Shown here in pieces: positions 36,716 through 45,113 of a stretch of DNA of 64,000 nucleotides (positions within the stretch are counted from its first letter, which is position 1; every line of letters starts with the position of its first letter). The notes below the pieces were generated by a model. The model was not told the DNA's origin. It was given only the letters and a program-made list of their open reading frames with translations, and searched no databases. This DNA comes from Seonamhaeicola algicola (GTDB lineage: Bacteria; Bacteroidota; Bacteroidia; Flavobacteriales; Flavobacteriaceae), in contig NZ_VOSC01000019.1 of NCBI RefSeq assembly GCF_007997385.1, positions 40,842 to 104,841 of the forward strand, in the 5' to 3' direction. A program made the position numbers and the translations under genes.

Positions 36716-37678
36716 ATGAAAACAATAGAATATACCAATGCATTACAACAAGCGCTTGCTTTAGAAGTGCCATCAAGAGAATTATCATTAAGACGCGATC
36801 CATCGGTTTCAAAATTTTGGAATGATAACCGAAAACTATTAGAAGCTGCTTGGGTGCAATGGGAACAAAAAAATAAAGATAATTTGTTATTACCAGACGA
36901 ATCTTTACTTGACCCCAAATTACGTAAAGCCATAAACGATGCTTGGGAAAACCCAGAAAAAGAAAATGTTGTAGCCGATTTATGGGAAGAAATTATTCCT
37001 GGTGTTTACGAAACACAGTTTTTCGATTTAGAACGTTTAGCAGATTTTAGAACGTACTTAGAAGATGCAGTTAATTCCGGAATTCCAAAACGTGCACCTT
37101 ACGGTATACAGTTAAATCGTTATGGAATGATGTTAGACCCAAGATCTGAAGGTCATTTGGCTGCACCAAGTTTTCAGGCATTTTATAATGCTATTATGGA
37201 CCGTTATATGCGTCCGATTTCTCGACTTTTATTAGGAACTTATGGTTATGATAATCAGACTTTTGGGTTTTCAATACAGTACAATCCAGATAAAGACAAA
37301 GATTTACACGCACATACCGATGCTTCATCAGCAACCTTAAATATCAATACCAATTTACCTGATGAAAAATTTACAGGCTCAGTAGTTGATTTTTATGATA
37401 AAGCTTCTGGTAAAACCGTACAAACTAAATTTCAACCTGGTAAAGCCATAATTCACAGAGGTAATGTGCCACACGCCACACATCCAATTGAAAGTGGGCA
37501 ACGTAGTAATTTAGTAGTTTGGTTGTATGGCGATAATATGCAAATACCACGCAGAAGTACGAGTAGCTATGGAAACATTAGCAGTAGTTCAATTAAAGAT
37601 GTGGCATTAGAAAATGTTACAGCACGCCAACGCTGGAGTTTACCTGATGGACCAAAAGATACTGTTGCACCTTTTTAA
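36716..37678 (+). CDS. 2-oxoglutarate/Fe(II)-dependent oxygenase (prolyl-hydroxylase-like)
   Basis: This 320-residue protein has a helical N-terminal half of unknown role and a C-terminal double-stranded beta-helix with HAHTDASSATLNI (His-x-Asp iron ligands), IIHRGNVPHATHPI (distal His) and QRSNLVVWLYG (Arg for 2-oxoglutarate). It is probably a hydroxylase; the substrate is unknown. It differs clearly from the isopenicillin-N-synthase-like protein at 18233-19183. It is preceded by an AraC-type promoter region and followed by an inverted-repeat element. Confidence 0.85.
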   Translation: MKTIEYTNALQQALALEVPSRELSLRRDPSVSKFWNDNRKLLEAAWVQWEQKNKDNLLLPDESLLDPKLRKAINDAWENPEKENVVADLWEEIIPGVYETQFFDLERLADFRTYLEDAVNSGIPKRAPYGIQLNRYGMMLDPRSEGHLAAPSFQAFYNAIMDRYMRPISRLLLGTYGYDNQTFGFSIQYNPDKDKDLHAHTDASSATLNINTNLPDEKFTGSVVDFYDKASGKTVQTKFQPGKAIIHRGNVPHATHPIESGQRSNLVVWLYGDNMQIPRRSTSSYGNISSSSIKDVALENVTARQRWSLPDGPKDTVAPF

Positions 37679-37712
37679 ATGAATAAAATACAATAGAGAA
37701 AAATAAGGGAAC

Positions 37713-37784
37713 GTCAGTTCGAGTGATTTTTTTTTAGAACAATTTCTGAAGAAAAATAATATGGATAACTTCTCTCGAACTGAC
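37713..37784. repeat. REP-like intergenic inverted-repeat element
   Basis: GTCAGTTCGAG (37713-37723) and its exact complement CTCGAACTGAC (37774-37784) bracket 50 bases, inside which a T-run, AGAA/TTCT and an A-rich arm can form a second helix. The whole can fold as one long hairpin. Elements with GTCAGTTCGAGTG-like ends are, to my knowledge, common in intergenic regions of Flavobacteriia. It could act as a terminator between the oxygenase and the SDR or be a mobile REP/MITE relic. Confidence 0.65.
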
Positions 37785-37810
37785 ATTTCATCAAAAAATA
37801 AAAAAACACA

Positions 37811-38611
37811 ATGAAAACTATATTAATTACAGGAAGTACAGACGGAATAGGGAAACTAACCGCTTTAAAACTAGCCGAAGAAGGACACGAAATATATCTT
37901 CACGGTAGAAGTGAAGACAAATTAAATACAGTGATTAACGAGCTAAAAGAAGCTTCAAACAACAAAAACATAAAAGGTTTTATAGCCGATTTTTCAGATT
38001 TAAATGCTGTGAAACAAATGGCAAAACAAATTAATAAGGATGTTGATAAATTAGATATTCTTATCAATAACGCTGGTATATACAAAACAGCCACAAACAA
38101 AACCAAAGACGATTTAGATATTAGAATGGCAGTTAATTATCTAGCGCCTTTCATATTAACAGAAAACATTATTTCGGTTTTAGAAAAAGGAAATCAACCC
38201 AGAATTGTTAATTTAAGTTCGGCAGCACAATCTACCGTTCAAAAAGGTATTCTTTCGGGTGATGCTACGGTAAACGCAAGTGAAAGTTATGCGCAAAGTA
38301 AGTTAGCTTTAACTATGTGGTCGTTCAACTTTGCAAAACAACATTCAAATATTACCACTATTGCAGTAAATCCAGGATCGTTGTTAAATACCAAAATGGC
38401 TAAGGAAGCGTATGGGCAGCATTGGTCGCCCGCACAAAAAGGTGTAGATATTTTATATTCTTTAGCTATGGATAGCATACATGCCAATAAAACAGGTACT
38501 TATTTTGATAATGACAGAGGTGGTTACAATAATGCACATCCAGATGCTTATGATGTAGAAAAAATTAATAATCTTTTAACTAATACTACAGCTGTTTTAA
38601 CAAATGTTTAA
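37811..38611 (+). CDS. Short-chain dehydrogenase/reductase
   Basis: The 266-residue classical-type SDR has TGSTDGIGKLTA (cofactor loop) at residues 7-18, the structural motif NNAG (ILINNAGIY), catalytic Ser in NLSSAAQ, and Y-x-x-x-K in ESYAQSKLAL. The overall pattern resembles the retinol-dehydrogenase/WW-oxidoreductase-like SDRs that reduce carbonyl compounds. It lies at the end of the AraC-controlled group, after the inverted-repeat element. Confidence 0.9.
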   Translation: MKTILITGSTDGIGKLTALKLAEEGHEIYLHGRSEDKLNTVINELKEASNNKNIKGFIADFSDLNAVKQMAKQINKDVDKLDILINNAGIYKTATNKTKDDLDIRMAVNYLAPFILTENIISVLEKGNQPRIVNLSSAAQSTVQKGILSGDATVNASESYAQSKLALTMWSFNFAKQHSNITTIAVNPGSLLNTKMAKEAYGQHWSPAQKGVDILYSLAMDSIHANKTGTYFDNDRGGYNNAHPDAYDVEKINNLLTNTTAVLTNV

Positions 38612-38693
38612 TGCTTTAAATTAGGGGTTTAAAGCTTTATTCTTAGATTTAATACAACATTAGTTTTAGAGAAATAAAAAGAAAAATTACTAC

Positions 38694-40351
38694 ATGAAAG
38701 CATCAGATTTATTTATAAAAGCACTAGAAAACGAAGGTGTAGAATATATTTTTGGTTTACCCGGTGAAGAAAACTTAGATTTTTTAGAATCTTTACGGAA
38801 ATCAAAAAAAATAAAATTGGTGCTAACACGCCATGAGCAAGGAGCTGGTTTTATGGCAGCAACATATGGCAGATTAACTGGAAAACCAGGCGTTTGTTTA
38901 GCTACTTTAGGTCCTGGAGCTACTAATTTAGTAACACCTGCAGCTTATGCACAATTAGGCGCTATGCCTTTAGTAATGATAACAGGCCAAAAACCTATTA
39001 AAAAAAGTAAACAAGGTAAATTTCAAATAATTGATGTGGTTGAAATGATGCAACCATTAACAAAGTTTACCAAACAGGTTACGCATGGTGCTCACATTCC
39101 GTCTATTACAAGAGAAGCTTTTAGATTAGCCCAAGAAGAAAGACCAGGCGCTGTACACATTGAATTGCCTGAAGATATTGCTGAAGAACAGGTTGACAAT
39201 GCCGCAATTTTTGATGTGGTAGATTATAGAATACCACATGTAGATACCGAAACCATAACAAAAGCAGCCAACATGATTAAAGCTGCAAAAAAACCGTTAT
39301 TACTTATTGGTGCTGGTGCTAACCGCAAAAGAGCAAGTACAGCATTAACAGAATTTGTTGACACTCTAGGTATTCCGTTTTTTAATACTCAAATGGGCAA
39401 GGGAATTATAGATGAAAGACACCCAATGTATTTGGGTACTGCTGCGTTATCCGATTCAGATTTCCTTCACGAAGCCATCAGTAATGCCGATGTTATAATA
39501 AATGTTGGGCATGATACTATTGAAAAACCTCCATTTTTTATGCATACTGAAGATAAAAGGCAGGTAATTCATTTAAACTTTTTTCCTGCTGAAATAGATG
39601 AAGTTTATTTTCCGCATTTAAACGTAATAGGAGATATAGCCAATAGTGTTAACCAGTTAACCGAAGCCTTAAAGGTTTTTGCTAAAAGCTGGGATATTGA
39701 TTTCTTTTTAAAAGTAAAACAAAATGTTGCCAAACATTTAGCTAAATATAAAGAAGATAACAGATTTCCAATTTTACCACAGCGCCTAGTAAATGTAATT
39801 AGAAATACACTACCAGAAAACGGTATTGTTACTTTAGATAATGGTATTTATAAAATTTGGTTTGCACGTAATTACCTGCATATATGCAAAACAGTTTAAT
39901 TTTAGATAATGCTTTAGCTACCATGGGCGCTGGTTTAGCTTCGGCAATTATGGCAAAAGAACTAAACCCTGATAAAAAAGTTGTTTCGGTAAATGGCGAT
40001 GGTGGTTTTATGATGAATTCACAAGAACTTGAAACAGCTGTTAGGCTGAATTTAGATTTGGTAGTAATTATTTTAAATGATAATGCCTACGGAATGATTA
40101 AATGGAAACAAGAAAATAATGGATTTGGTAATTATGGTTTAGATTATAAAAACCCTGATTTCATTAAATATGCCGAAAGTTTTGGCGCTAAAGGTTACAG
40201 AGCTTCATCTGTTGCAAATTTTCAAGACATATTAGAAACGTCTTTACAATCAAAAGGTGTACATATAATTGATTTACCTGTAGATTATTCACTAAATCAT
40301 GAAATTCTTAATGTACGCATAAAAGAATATTCACAAAATTTAAAAAAATAA
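38694..40351 (+). pseudogene. Acetolactate-synthase-like thiamine enzyme, broken by a 1-base deletion
   Basis: Two overlapping frames together encode one protein of about 552 residues. The first part (38694-39899) has ALS N-terminal and central domains, with the catalytic Glu in RHEQGAGFMAATYGRLTGKPG. It stops in an unrelated tail after FARNYL. The second part (39884-40351) carries the TPP motif VNGDGGFMMNSQE and NDNAYGMIKW. One missing base near 39873-39877 explains it: adding one C to the CC there restores NYPAYMQNS across the join. It may be a true pseudogene or a sequencing error; a programmed shift is unlikely because no slippery site is visible. The aldehyde dehydrogenase follows after 3 bases. 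Confidence 0.85.
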
Positions 40352-40354
40352 AAA

Positions 40355-41722
40355 ATGGCAAACACAATAAGTATAAATCCTTCAACTGGAAAAGAAATAG
40401 CAACCTACAACCGTATTAATGAAAATGAATTACATGATAAAATTTTAAAAGCAAATGAAACTTTTAAAACATGGAAATTATTATCATTTAATGAACGTGC
40501 AGCATATATGCGCAAATTAGCTGAAGTTCTAGAAAATAACAAAGAAACATATGCACAATTAGCTACTGCCGAAATGGGAAAAACCATTGTGCAGTCTAGA
40601 AAAGAAATAGAAAAATGTATATGGATTTGTAATTACTACGCTGATAACACAAGCAATTTACTAGCCAATGAAATTGTGGAAACTGAAGCTAGCAAAAGCT
40701 ATGTTACATTTCAGCCCATTGGTGTTGTTTTAGCTGTTATGCCCTGGAATTTTCCTTTTTATCAAGTTATAAGGTTTGCAGCACCTGCTTTAATGGCGGG
40801 TAATATTGGAGTACTTAAACACGCATCAAATGTACAAGGTTGCGCCTTTGCCTTAGAAGATGCTTTTAAACAAGCGGGCTTTCCTGAAGGTACCTTTACA
40901 AATTTAAATATAAGTTCTAAACTAGTTAAAAATGTTATTGAAAATAAAGCTATTGCTGCTGTTACTTTAACAGGTAGTGATCCTGCAGGACGCTCGGTAG
41001 CATCAATTGCAGGACAAAACCTTAAGAAAACCGTAATGGAACTTGGTGGTAGCGATGCTTATATTGTTTTAGAAGATGCCGATTTAGATAAAGCTACAGA
41101 TTTAGCAACTTTTGGAAGATTACAAAACAATGGGCAAACCTGTATTGCTGCTAAACGATTTGTTGTAATAGAAAGTATTTATGATGCCTTTTTAGAACAA
41201 TACAAAACCAAAATGGCAGCCGCAAAAATGGGCAACCCACTAAATGAAGATACATATTTTGGCCCAATGGCTAGAATTGACTTAAGAGACGAGCTACATG
41301 AACAAGTAACAAAAACTATAAATCAGGGTGGAAAATTAATATTAGGAGGAAACATACCTGATATGGATGGCGCTTACTATCCGGCTACTATTTTGGCCGA
41401 TTTAAAACCAGGAATGGAAGGTTTTGATAATGAGCTTTTTGGTCCTGTAGCATCGGTTATTAAAGCCAAAGATGAAGCCGAAGCTATTGCGCTAGCAAAT
41501 AATTCGCAATTTGGTTTAGGTGCTGGTGTTATAACAAATAATAAAACACGCGGTGAACAAATAGCACTACAGCTAGAAGCGGGTAGTAGCTTTGTAAATA
41601 AATTAGTAGTATCAGACCCACGGTTACCCTTTGGAGGTGTTAAAAATAGTGGTTATGGCAGAGAATTGGCTGGTTATGGTATAAAAGAATTTACCAATAC
41701 AAAATCTGTTTGGATAGATTAA
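40355..41722 (+). CDS. NAD(P)-dependent aldehyde dehydrogenase (succinate-semialdehyde type)
   Basis: This 455-residue ALDH-superfamily enzyme has AVMPWNFPFYQVIRFAAPAL (cofactor and substrate tunnel), TLTGSDPAGR, the general-base Glu in VMELGGSDAY, and the catalytic Cys in NNGQTCIAAKRF, all intact. The length and the start (TISINPSTGKEIATYN) are those of succinate-semialdehyde dehydrogenases. It probably oxidises a small aldehyde. It directly follows the broken ALS-like gene, so in the ancestor the pair may have processed a 2-oxoacid to an aldehyde and then to an acid (inference). Confidence 0.92.
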   Translation: MANTISINPSTGKEIATYNRINENELHDKILKANETFKTWKLLSFNERAAYMRKLAEVLENNKETYAQLATAEMGKTIVQSRKEIEKCIWICNYYADNTSNLLANEIVETEASKSYVTFQPIGVVLAVMPWNFPFYQVIRFAAPALMAGNIGVLKHASNVQGCAFALEDAFKQAGFPEGTFTNLNISSKLVKNVIENKAIAAVTLTGSDPAGRSVASIAGQNLKKTVMELGGSDAYIVLEDADLDKATDLATFGRLQNNGQTCIAAKRFVVIESIYDAFLEQYKTKMAAAKMGNPLNEDTYFGPMARIDLRDELHEQVTKTINQGGKLILGGNIPDMDGAYYPATILADLKPGMEGFDNELFGPVASVIKAKDEAEAIALANNSQFGLGAGVITNNKTRGEQIALQLEAGSSFVNKLVVSDPRLPFGGVKNSGYGRELAGYGIKEFTNTKSVWID

Positions 41723-41813
41723 ACTGTGTAAAAAGTTAAATAATCACTAAATTTAACAATAGTTATTGTGCAGTGTTATAAAGCGTTATAGTATTGCCAA
41801 TATTATTTAAATT

Positions 41814-42407
41814 ATGAAAAAAACACTGGTAATTTTTGCACACCCTAAATTTGAAAAATCTAGGGTTAATGCACAATTAGTTAATGTTTTAAAAACAAAA
41901 AATCATGTAACATTTCATGATTTATATGAGCATTACCCACATTTTCATATAGATGTTAAAAAGGAACAGACCTTATTAGAGCAGCATGATGTTATCATTT
42001 GGCATCATCCGTTTTATTGGTATAGCAGTCCTGCATTATTAAAGCAATGGATAGATATGGTGCTAGAATTTAATTGGGCTTATGGTCCTGAAGGTAATGC
42101 TTTACAGGGTAAAACAGTTATGAATGTTATAACAACAGGAGGCTCTAGAGATGTTTATTGCTCTGAAGGTTATAACAGCTTTACAGTAAACCAATTTTTA
42201 AGACCTTTTGAACAAACAGCCAATTTGTGTGGTATGAAATATTTACCACCTTTTGCTGTTATGGGGACTCATAAATTACAAGATGATGCGCTTAAAAATT
42301 ACACCCAACAATACGAAAAACTTATAGATGTTTTGCAATCTGATTTTGTAACTGAAACACTTTCAAATTGCTTATTCTTAAACGATTTACCAATACTATC
42401 ACACTAA
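41814..42407 (+). CDS. NAD(P)H-dependent flavodoxin-fold reductase (KefF/KefG-like)
   Basis: The 197-residue protein has TLVIFAHPKFEKSRVNAQL at the start (FMN site), WHHPFYWYSSPALLKQWIDMV, and TTGGSRDVY, the usual pattern of NQO1-like quinone reductases that serve as ancillary subunits of Kef potassium efflux systems. Its stop lies 6 bases before the Kef-type antiporter gene, which strongly supports the assignment. It would reduce quinones or other electrophiles and activate the channel. Confidence 0.88.
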   Translation: MKKTLVIFAHPKFEKSRVNAQLVNVLKTKNHVTFHDLYEHYPHFHIDVKKEQTLLEQHDVIIWHHPFYWYSSPALLKQWIDMVLEFNWAYGPEGNALQGKTVMNVITTGGSRDVYCSEGYNSFTVNQFLRPFEQTANLCGMKYLPPFAVMGTHKLQDDALKNYTQQYEKLIDVLQSDFVTETLSNCLFLNDLPILSH

Positions 42408-42413
42408 TTTTTT

Positions 42414-44306
42414 ATGACGGGAAGTTTACTTTTTGAAGCAATTGTTTTTCTTGCAGGTGCTATAATTTGTGTTGCTATAGCTAAACGTTTAGGTTTAAGT
42501 TCTGTTATAGGCTACTTATTGGCAGGTGTATTAATTGGACCTTATGTTTTAGGTTTTATAGGCGAAGAAGGTCAAGATATATTACACTTTGCTGAGTTTG
42601 GTGTTGTAGTTATGTTATTTTTAATAGGTTTAGAAATTGAACCAAAAAACTTCTGGAGTATGCGTAAAACCATACTTGGTATGGGAGGCTTACAAGTTGG
42701 GTTAACTATGGTGCTCTCATATGGGCTTTTTGCTTTGTTAGGGTTTAGTACTAAAGTATCTTTAGTAATTTCAATGGCCGTAGCTTTATCATCTACAGCT
42801 ATAGCAATGCAAACAATAAAAGAAAAAGGCCTTATGGAAACCACCTCTGGGACATCTTCTTTTTCAATATTACTGTTTCAAGATATTATTGTAATTTTTA
42901 TGCTTGGTTTTATTCCGTTACTAACAAATACAGAAACCAAAACAACTAACAGTAATCATTCACAACACACAAGCTTACTAGAAAATTTACCTATTGGGTT
43001 TCAAACATTAGCCATCATTTTATCGGTAGTATTAATAATTATTGCGGGTAAATTTTTAATAGTACCTATGTTAAGAAAAGTTGCCAAAACAGGTGTGCGA
43101 GAATTATTAATTGCAGCAGCTTTTTTAATTGTTTTTGCCATATCATATTTAATGGAATTTGTTGGAATAAGTCCTGCCTTAGGGGCGTTTTTAGGTGGTG
43201 TAGTATTATCTAACAGTGAATTTAAACATGAATTAGAAAGCACTTTAGAACCTTTTAAAAACTTGCTTTTAGGTTTATTTTTTATGGCTGTTGGGGCTTC
43301 AATTAATTTTATTGTTATAGCCAAAAGCCCGTTAACAATTGGTGGTATTTTGGTAGCCATAATTGTATTAAAAGCTTTGGTTTTGTTTATAACAGGACAT
43401 TTTTTTAAACTAAAACTTGATCAAAAATTATTATTAACATTCAATTTATCACAAATAGGAGAGTTTGCATTTGTATTATTGTCATTTGCCTTTGGGCTTC
43501 GTATTCTAGAACAAGGACAAATGGATATTATGCTTGTAATTACTGCCTTAAGCATGTCTTTAACACCCATATTAGGTATTATTAATGAGCGTTTAATTTT
43601 GCCTAAAGTAGGAACTAAAGAGTCTATAAAACGCCCTATGGACCATATTGCAAAATCACAAAAGGTTATTTTAGTTGGGTTTGGTCACTTTGGTAGCACA
43701 GTAGGACGCTTTTTACGGTCGCATGGTGTTGAAGCTACTATTCTAGATCAAGATTCTAACCGTGTAGATTTTTTGAGAAAAATGGGGTTTGAGGTATACT
43801 ATGGTGATGCTACACGTTTAGATTTATTGGAATCGGCAGGTATTGCTGATGCCAAAATATTAATTTGTGCTATAGATAGCCCAAGTGTAACTAAACAAGT
43901 AACCAAACTAGTAAAAGAAAAATTTCCGCATGTTGAATTGATGATTAGGGCCAAAAACCGTTATGAAGCTTACGATTTAATTAATATGGGTATTGACAAT
44001 ATTTACAGAGAATCATTAGATACCTCATTAACATTAGCAAGTGATGCTTTAAGTAAACTTGGTTTTAGAAAGTACACATTAAATAGGCAAGTACAAAACT
44101 TTATAAAATACGATGAAGAAAGTTTAAGACGCTTAGCAAAACAGCCTAAAATTGATGATAAAAACTATATATTTCAGGCTAGAAAAGAACTTGCTGAACA
44201 AGAAAAATTATTGGAAGACGATTTTCAAAGAGGTATTGTATTACATGATAACCACTGGGATAGTGAACATATTAGACAACAACTAGACAATACCAATAAT
44301 TTATAG
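42414..44306 (+). CDS. Kef-type monovalent cation:proton antiporter (CPA2) with RCK domain
   Basis: The 630-residue protein has 11-13 membrane helices (residues about 1-390) with family motifs GYLLAGVLIGP and LFLIGLEIEP, and a cytosolic RCK/TrkA-N domain starting at ILVGFGHFGSTVGRFL (about residue 417). The C-terminal 80 residues are charged and helical. In Kef systems glutathione adducts of electrophiles open K+ efflux with H+ entry, which protects against methylglyoxal and similar toxins. The KefF-like gene just upstream supports the same role; ligand specificity is unproven. Confidence 0.9.
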   Translation: MTGSLLFEAIVFLAGAIICVAIAKRLGLSSVIGYLLAGVLIGPYVLGFIGEEGQDILHFAEFGVVVMLFLIGLEIEPKNFWSMRKTILGMGGLQVGLTMVLSYGLFALLGFSTKVSLVISMAVALSSTAIAMQTIKEKGLMETTSGTSSFSILLFQDIIVIFMLGFIPLLTNTETKTTNSNHSQHTSLLENLPIGFQTLAIILSVVLIIIAGKFLIVPMLRKVAKTGVRELLIAAAFLIVFAISYLMEFVGISPALGAFLGGVVLSNSEFKHELESTLEPFKNLLLGLFFMAVGASINFIVIAKSPLTIGGILVAIIVLKALVLFITGHFFKLKLDQKLLLTFNLSQIGEFAFVLLSFAFGLRILEQGQMDIMLVITALSMSLTPILGIINERLILPKVGTKESIKRPMDHIAKSQKVILVGFGHFGSTVGRFLRSHGVEATILDQDSNRVDFLRKMGFEVYYGDATRLDLLESAGIADAKILICAIDSPSVTKQVTKLVKEKFPHVELMIRAKNRYEAYDLINMGIDNIYRESLDTSLTLASDALSKLGFRKYTLNRQVQNFIKYDEESLRRLAKQPKIDDKNYIFQARKELAEQEKLLEDDFQRGIVLHDNHWDSEHIRQQLDNTNNL

Positions 44307-44308
44307 TA

Positions 44309-44406
44309 AATGCCAAAGGATATTCCAAATATTGAGATTGGGACGTAATGGAAACTATTTTACCCGAAGCCGATAGAAAAAACACCAATGGTAAGTTCAA
44401 CTTTTA
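44309..44406 (+). other. Possible short coding remnants after the Kef gene
   Basis: Two tiny frames, MPKDIPNIEIGT (44309-44347) and a 20-residue frame starting METILPEADRKN (44348-44406), follow the antiporter. Neither resembles a complete protein or a family I can name. They may be decayed gene ends in the gap before the broken gene at 44419, or chance. Confidence 0.2.
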
Positions 44407-44418
44407 AAAAAATAATTA

Positions 44419-44783
44419 ATGAGATACATTATAATAATTCTATTAAGCTTAACAACTTTAAGCTTTTCTGAAAAAGAAGAAAAAGTAGATTCATATGTAT
44501 TAGAAATTACCACTTCAAAATAAAATCTACAGTAAACGCTGATGAATTTTGGGTTGAAGATGCCAAAGTAGATGCTAATTATACCAGTAACCAACTGGGT
44601 TACATAAGTAGAGAAAGCGCTTTTGATGCAGACACTAATGAAGTTTTAGTAGTTGCTAAATGGACCACAATGGAACATGCCGACAAATCCATGCAAAAGT
44701 TTATGAAAGACGCATCTGTAGCAAATTACGCCAATATGATAGATGGAAGTACAATGAAAATGAAAAGGTATATCGTAAAATAA
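44419..44783 (+). pseudogene. Frameshifted small exported protein (about 121 residues if intact)
   Basis: From the ATG at 44419 the frame encodes a signal-like peptide and VDSYVLEITTSK, then stops at 44521. The frame starting at 44514 continues with FKIKSTVNADEFWVEDAKVD, then GYISRESAFDADTNEV and a C-terminus MKRYIVK, stopping at 44783. One missing base near 44512-44514 would join them (ITT to FKIK). The joined protein resembles the small alpha/beta-barrel (ABM-like) exported proteins, but I cannot name the family with confidence. A strong terminator follows, as expected for a gene that was once real. Confidence 0.6.
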
Positions 44784-44802
44784 TAGGTTTAGATTAATAG
44801 CA

Positions 44803-44837
44803 GAAAAGACTATCATTTTTGATAGTCTTTTCATTTT
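44803..44837 (+). terminator. Strong terminator after the frameshifted gene
   Basis: A 13-bp perfect stem, GAAAAGACTATCA (44803-44815) with TGATAGTCTTTTC (44820-44832), and a 4-base loop, followed by five T. It is preceded by the same 16 bases (GATTAATAGCAGAAAA) that precede the terminator at 35671. Confidence 0.88.
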
Positions 44838-44859
44838 TATAATTTTAAAAACAATAAAT

Positions 44860-45051
44860 ATGTCAGATGTAAGAACGTGCCCAACCTGTGGCGCAAAAGC
44901 AAAATATAAAGAAAAAGAAGGTATAGAAACTTTTACAGCAGTGCAAGATGAAGAGGCCTTTAAAAAAATTGGACAGATGAAAAAAGCTATGGAAAAGTTT
45001 AAAGCCAAAGCAGAAGCTTTAGAAAAGAAACTGAAAACTTTGAAAGTGTAA
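44860..45051 (+). CDS. Small CxxC-containing coiled-coil protein
   Basis: This 63-residue protein starts with an RTCPTCG knuckle (Cys7, Cys10) that could bind zinc if paired with another protein or in a dimer. The second half is Lys/Glu/Ala-rich and should form a helix or coiled coil (about residues 30-62). It sits between two strong terminators as its own unit, which supports a real gene despite its size. The function is unknown. Confidence 0.7.
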   Translation: MSDVRTCPTCGAKAKYKEKEGIETFTAVQDEEAFKKIGQMKKAMEKFKAKAEALEKKLKTLKV

Positions 45052-45057
45052 TAAAAC

Positions 45058-45088
45058 AGGGCTTTATTATTCATAAAGCCCTTTTTTT
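45058..45088 (+). terminator. Terminator after the small CxxC protein
   Basis: A 10-bp perfect stem, AGGGCTTTAT (45058-45067) with ATAAAGCCCT (45073-45082), and a 5-base loop, followed by seven T. It may also help end the convergent yqhD operon. Confidence 0.9.
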
Positions 45089-45113
45089 ATTATCATATTA
45101 AAAATATGCTGTT

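Noticed and set aside
39860..39899. Programmed ribosomal frameshift in the ALS-like gene.
   Set aside because: There is no slippery heptamer or downstream hairpin at the join, and this enzyme class is not known to use one; a simple one-base deletion explains it.
44646..45074. A 142-codon minus-strand frame across the frameshifted gene, terminator and small CxxC gene.
   Set aside because: It crosses a 13-bp terminator hairpin, has a cysteine-rich random composition and opposes better supported plus-strand features.
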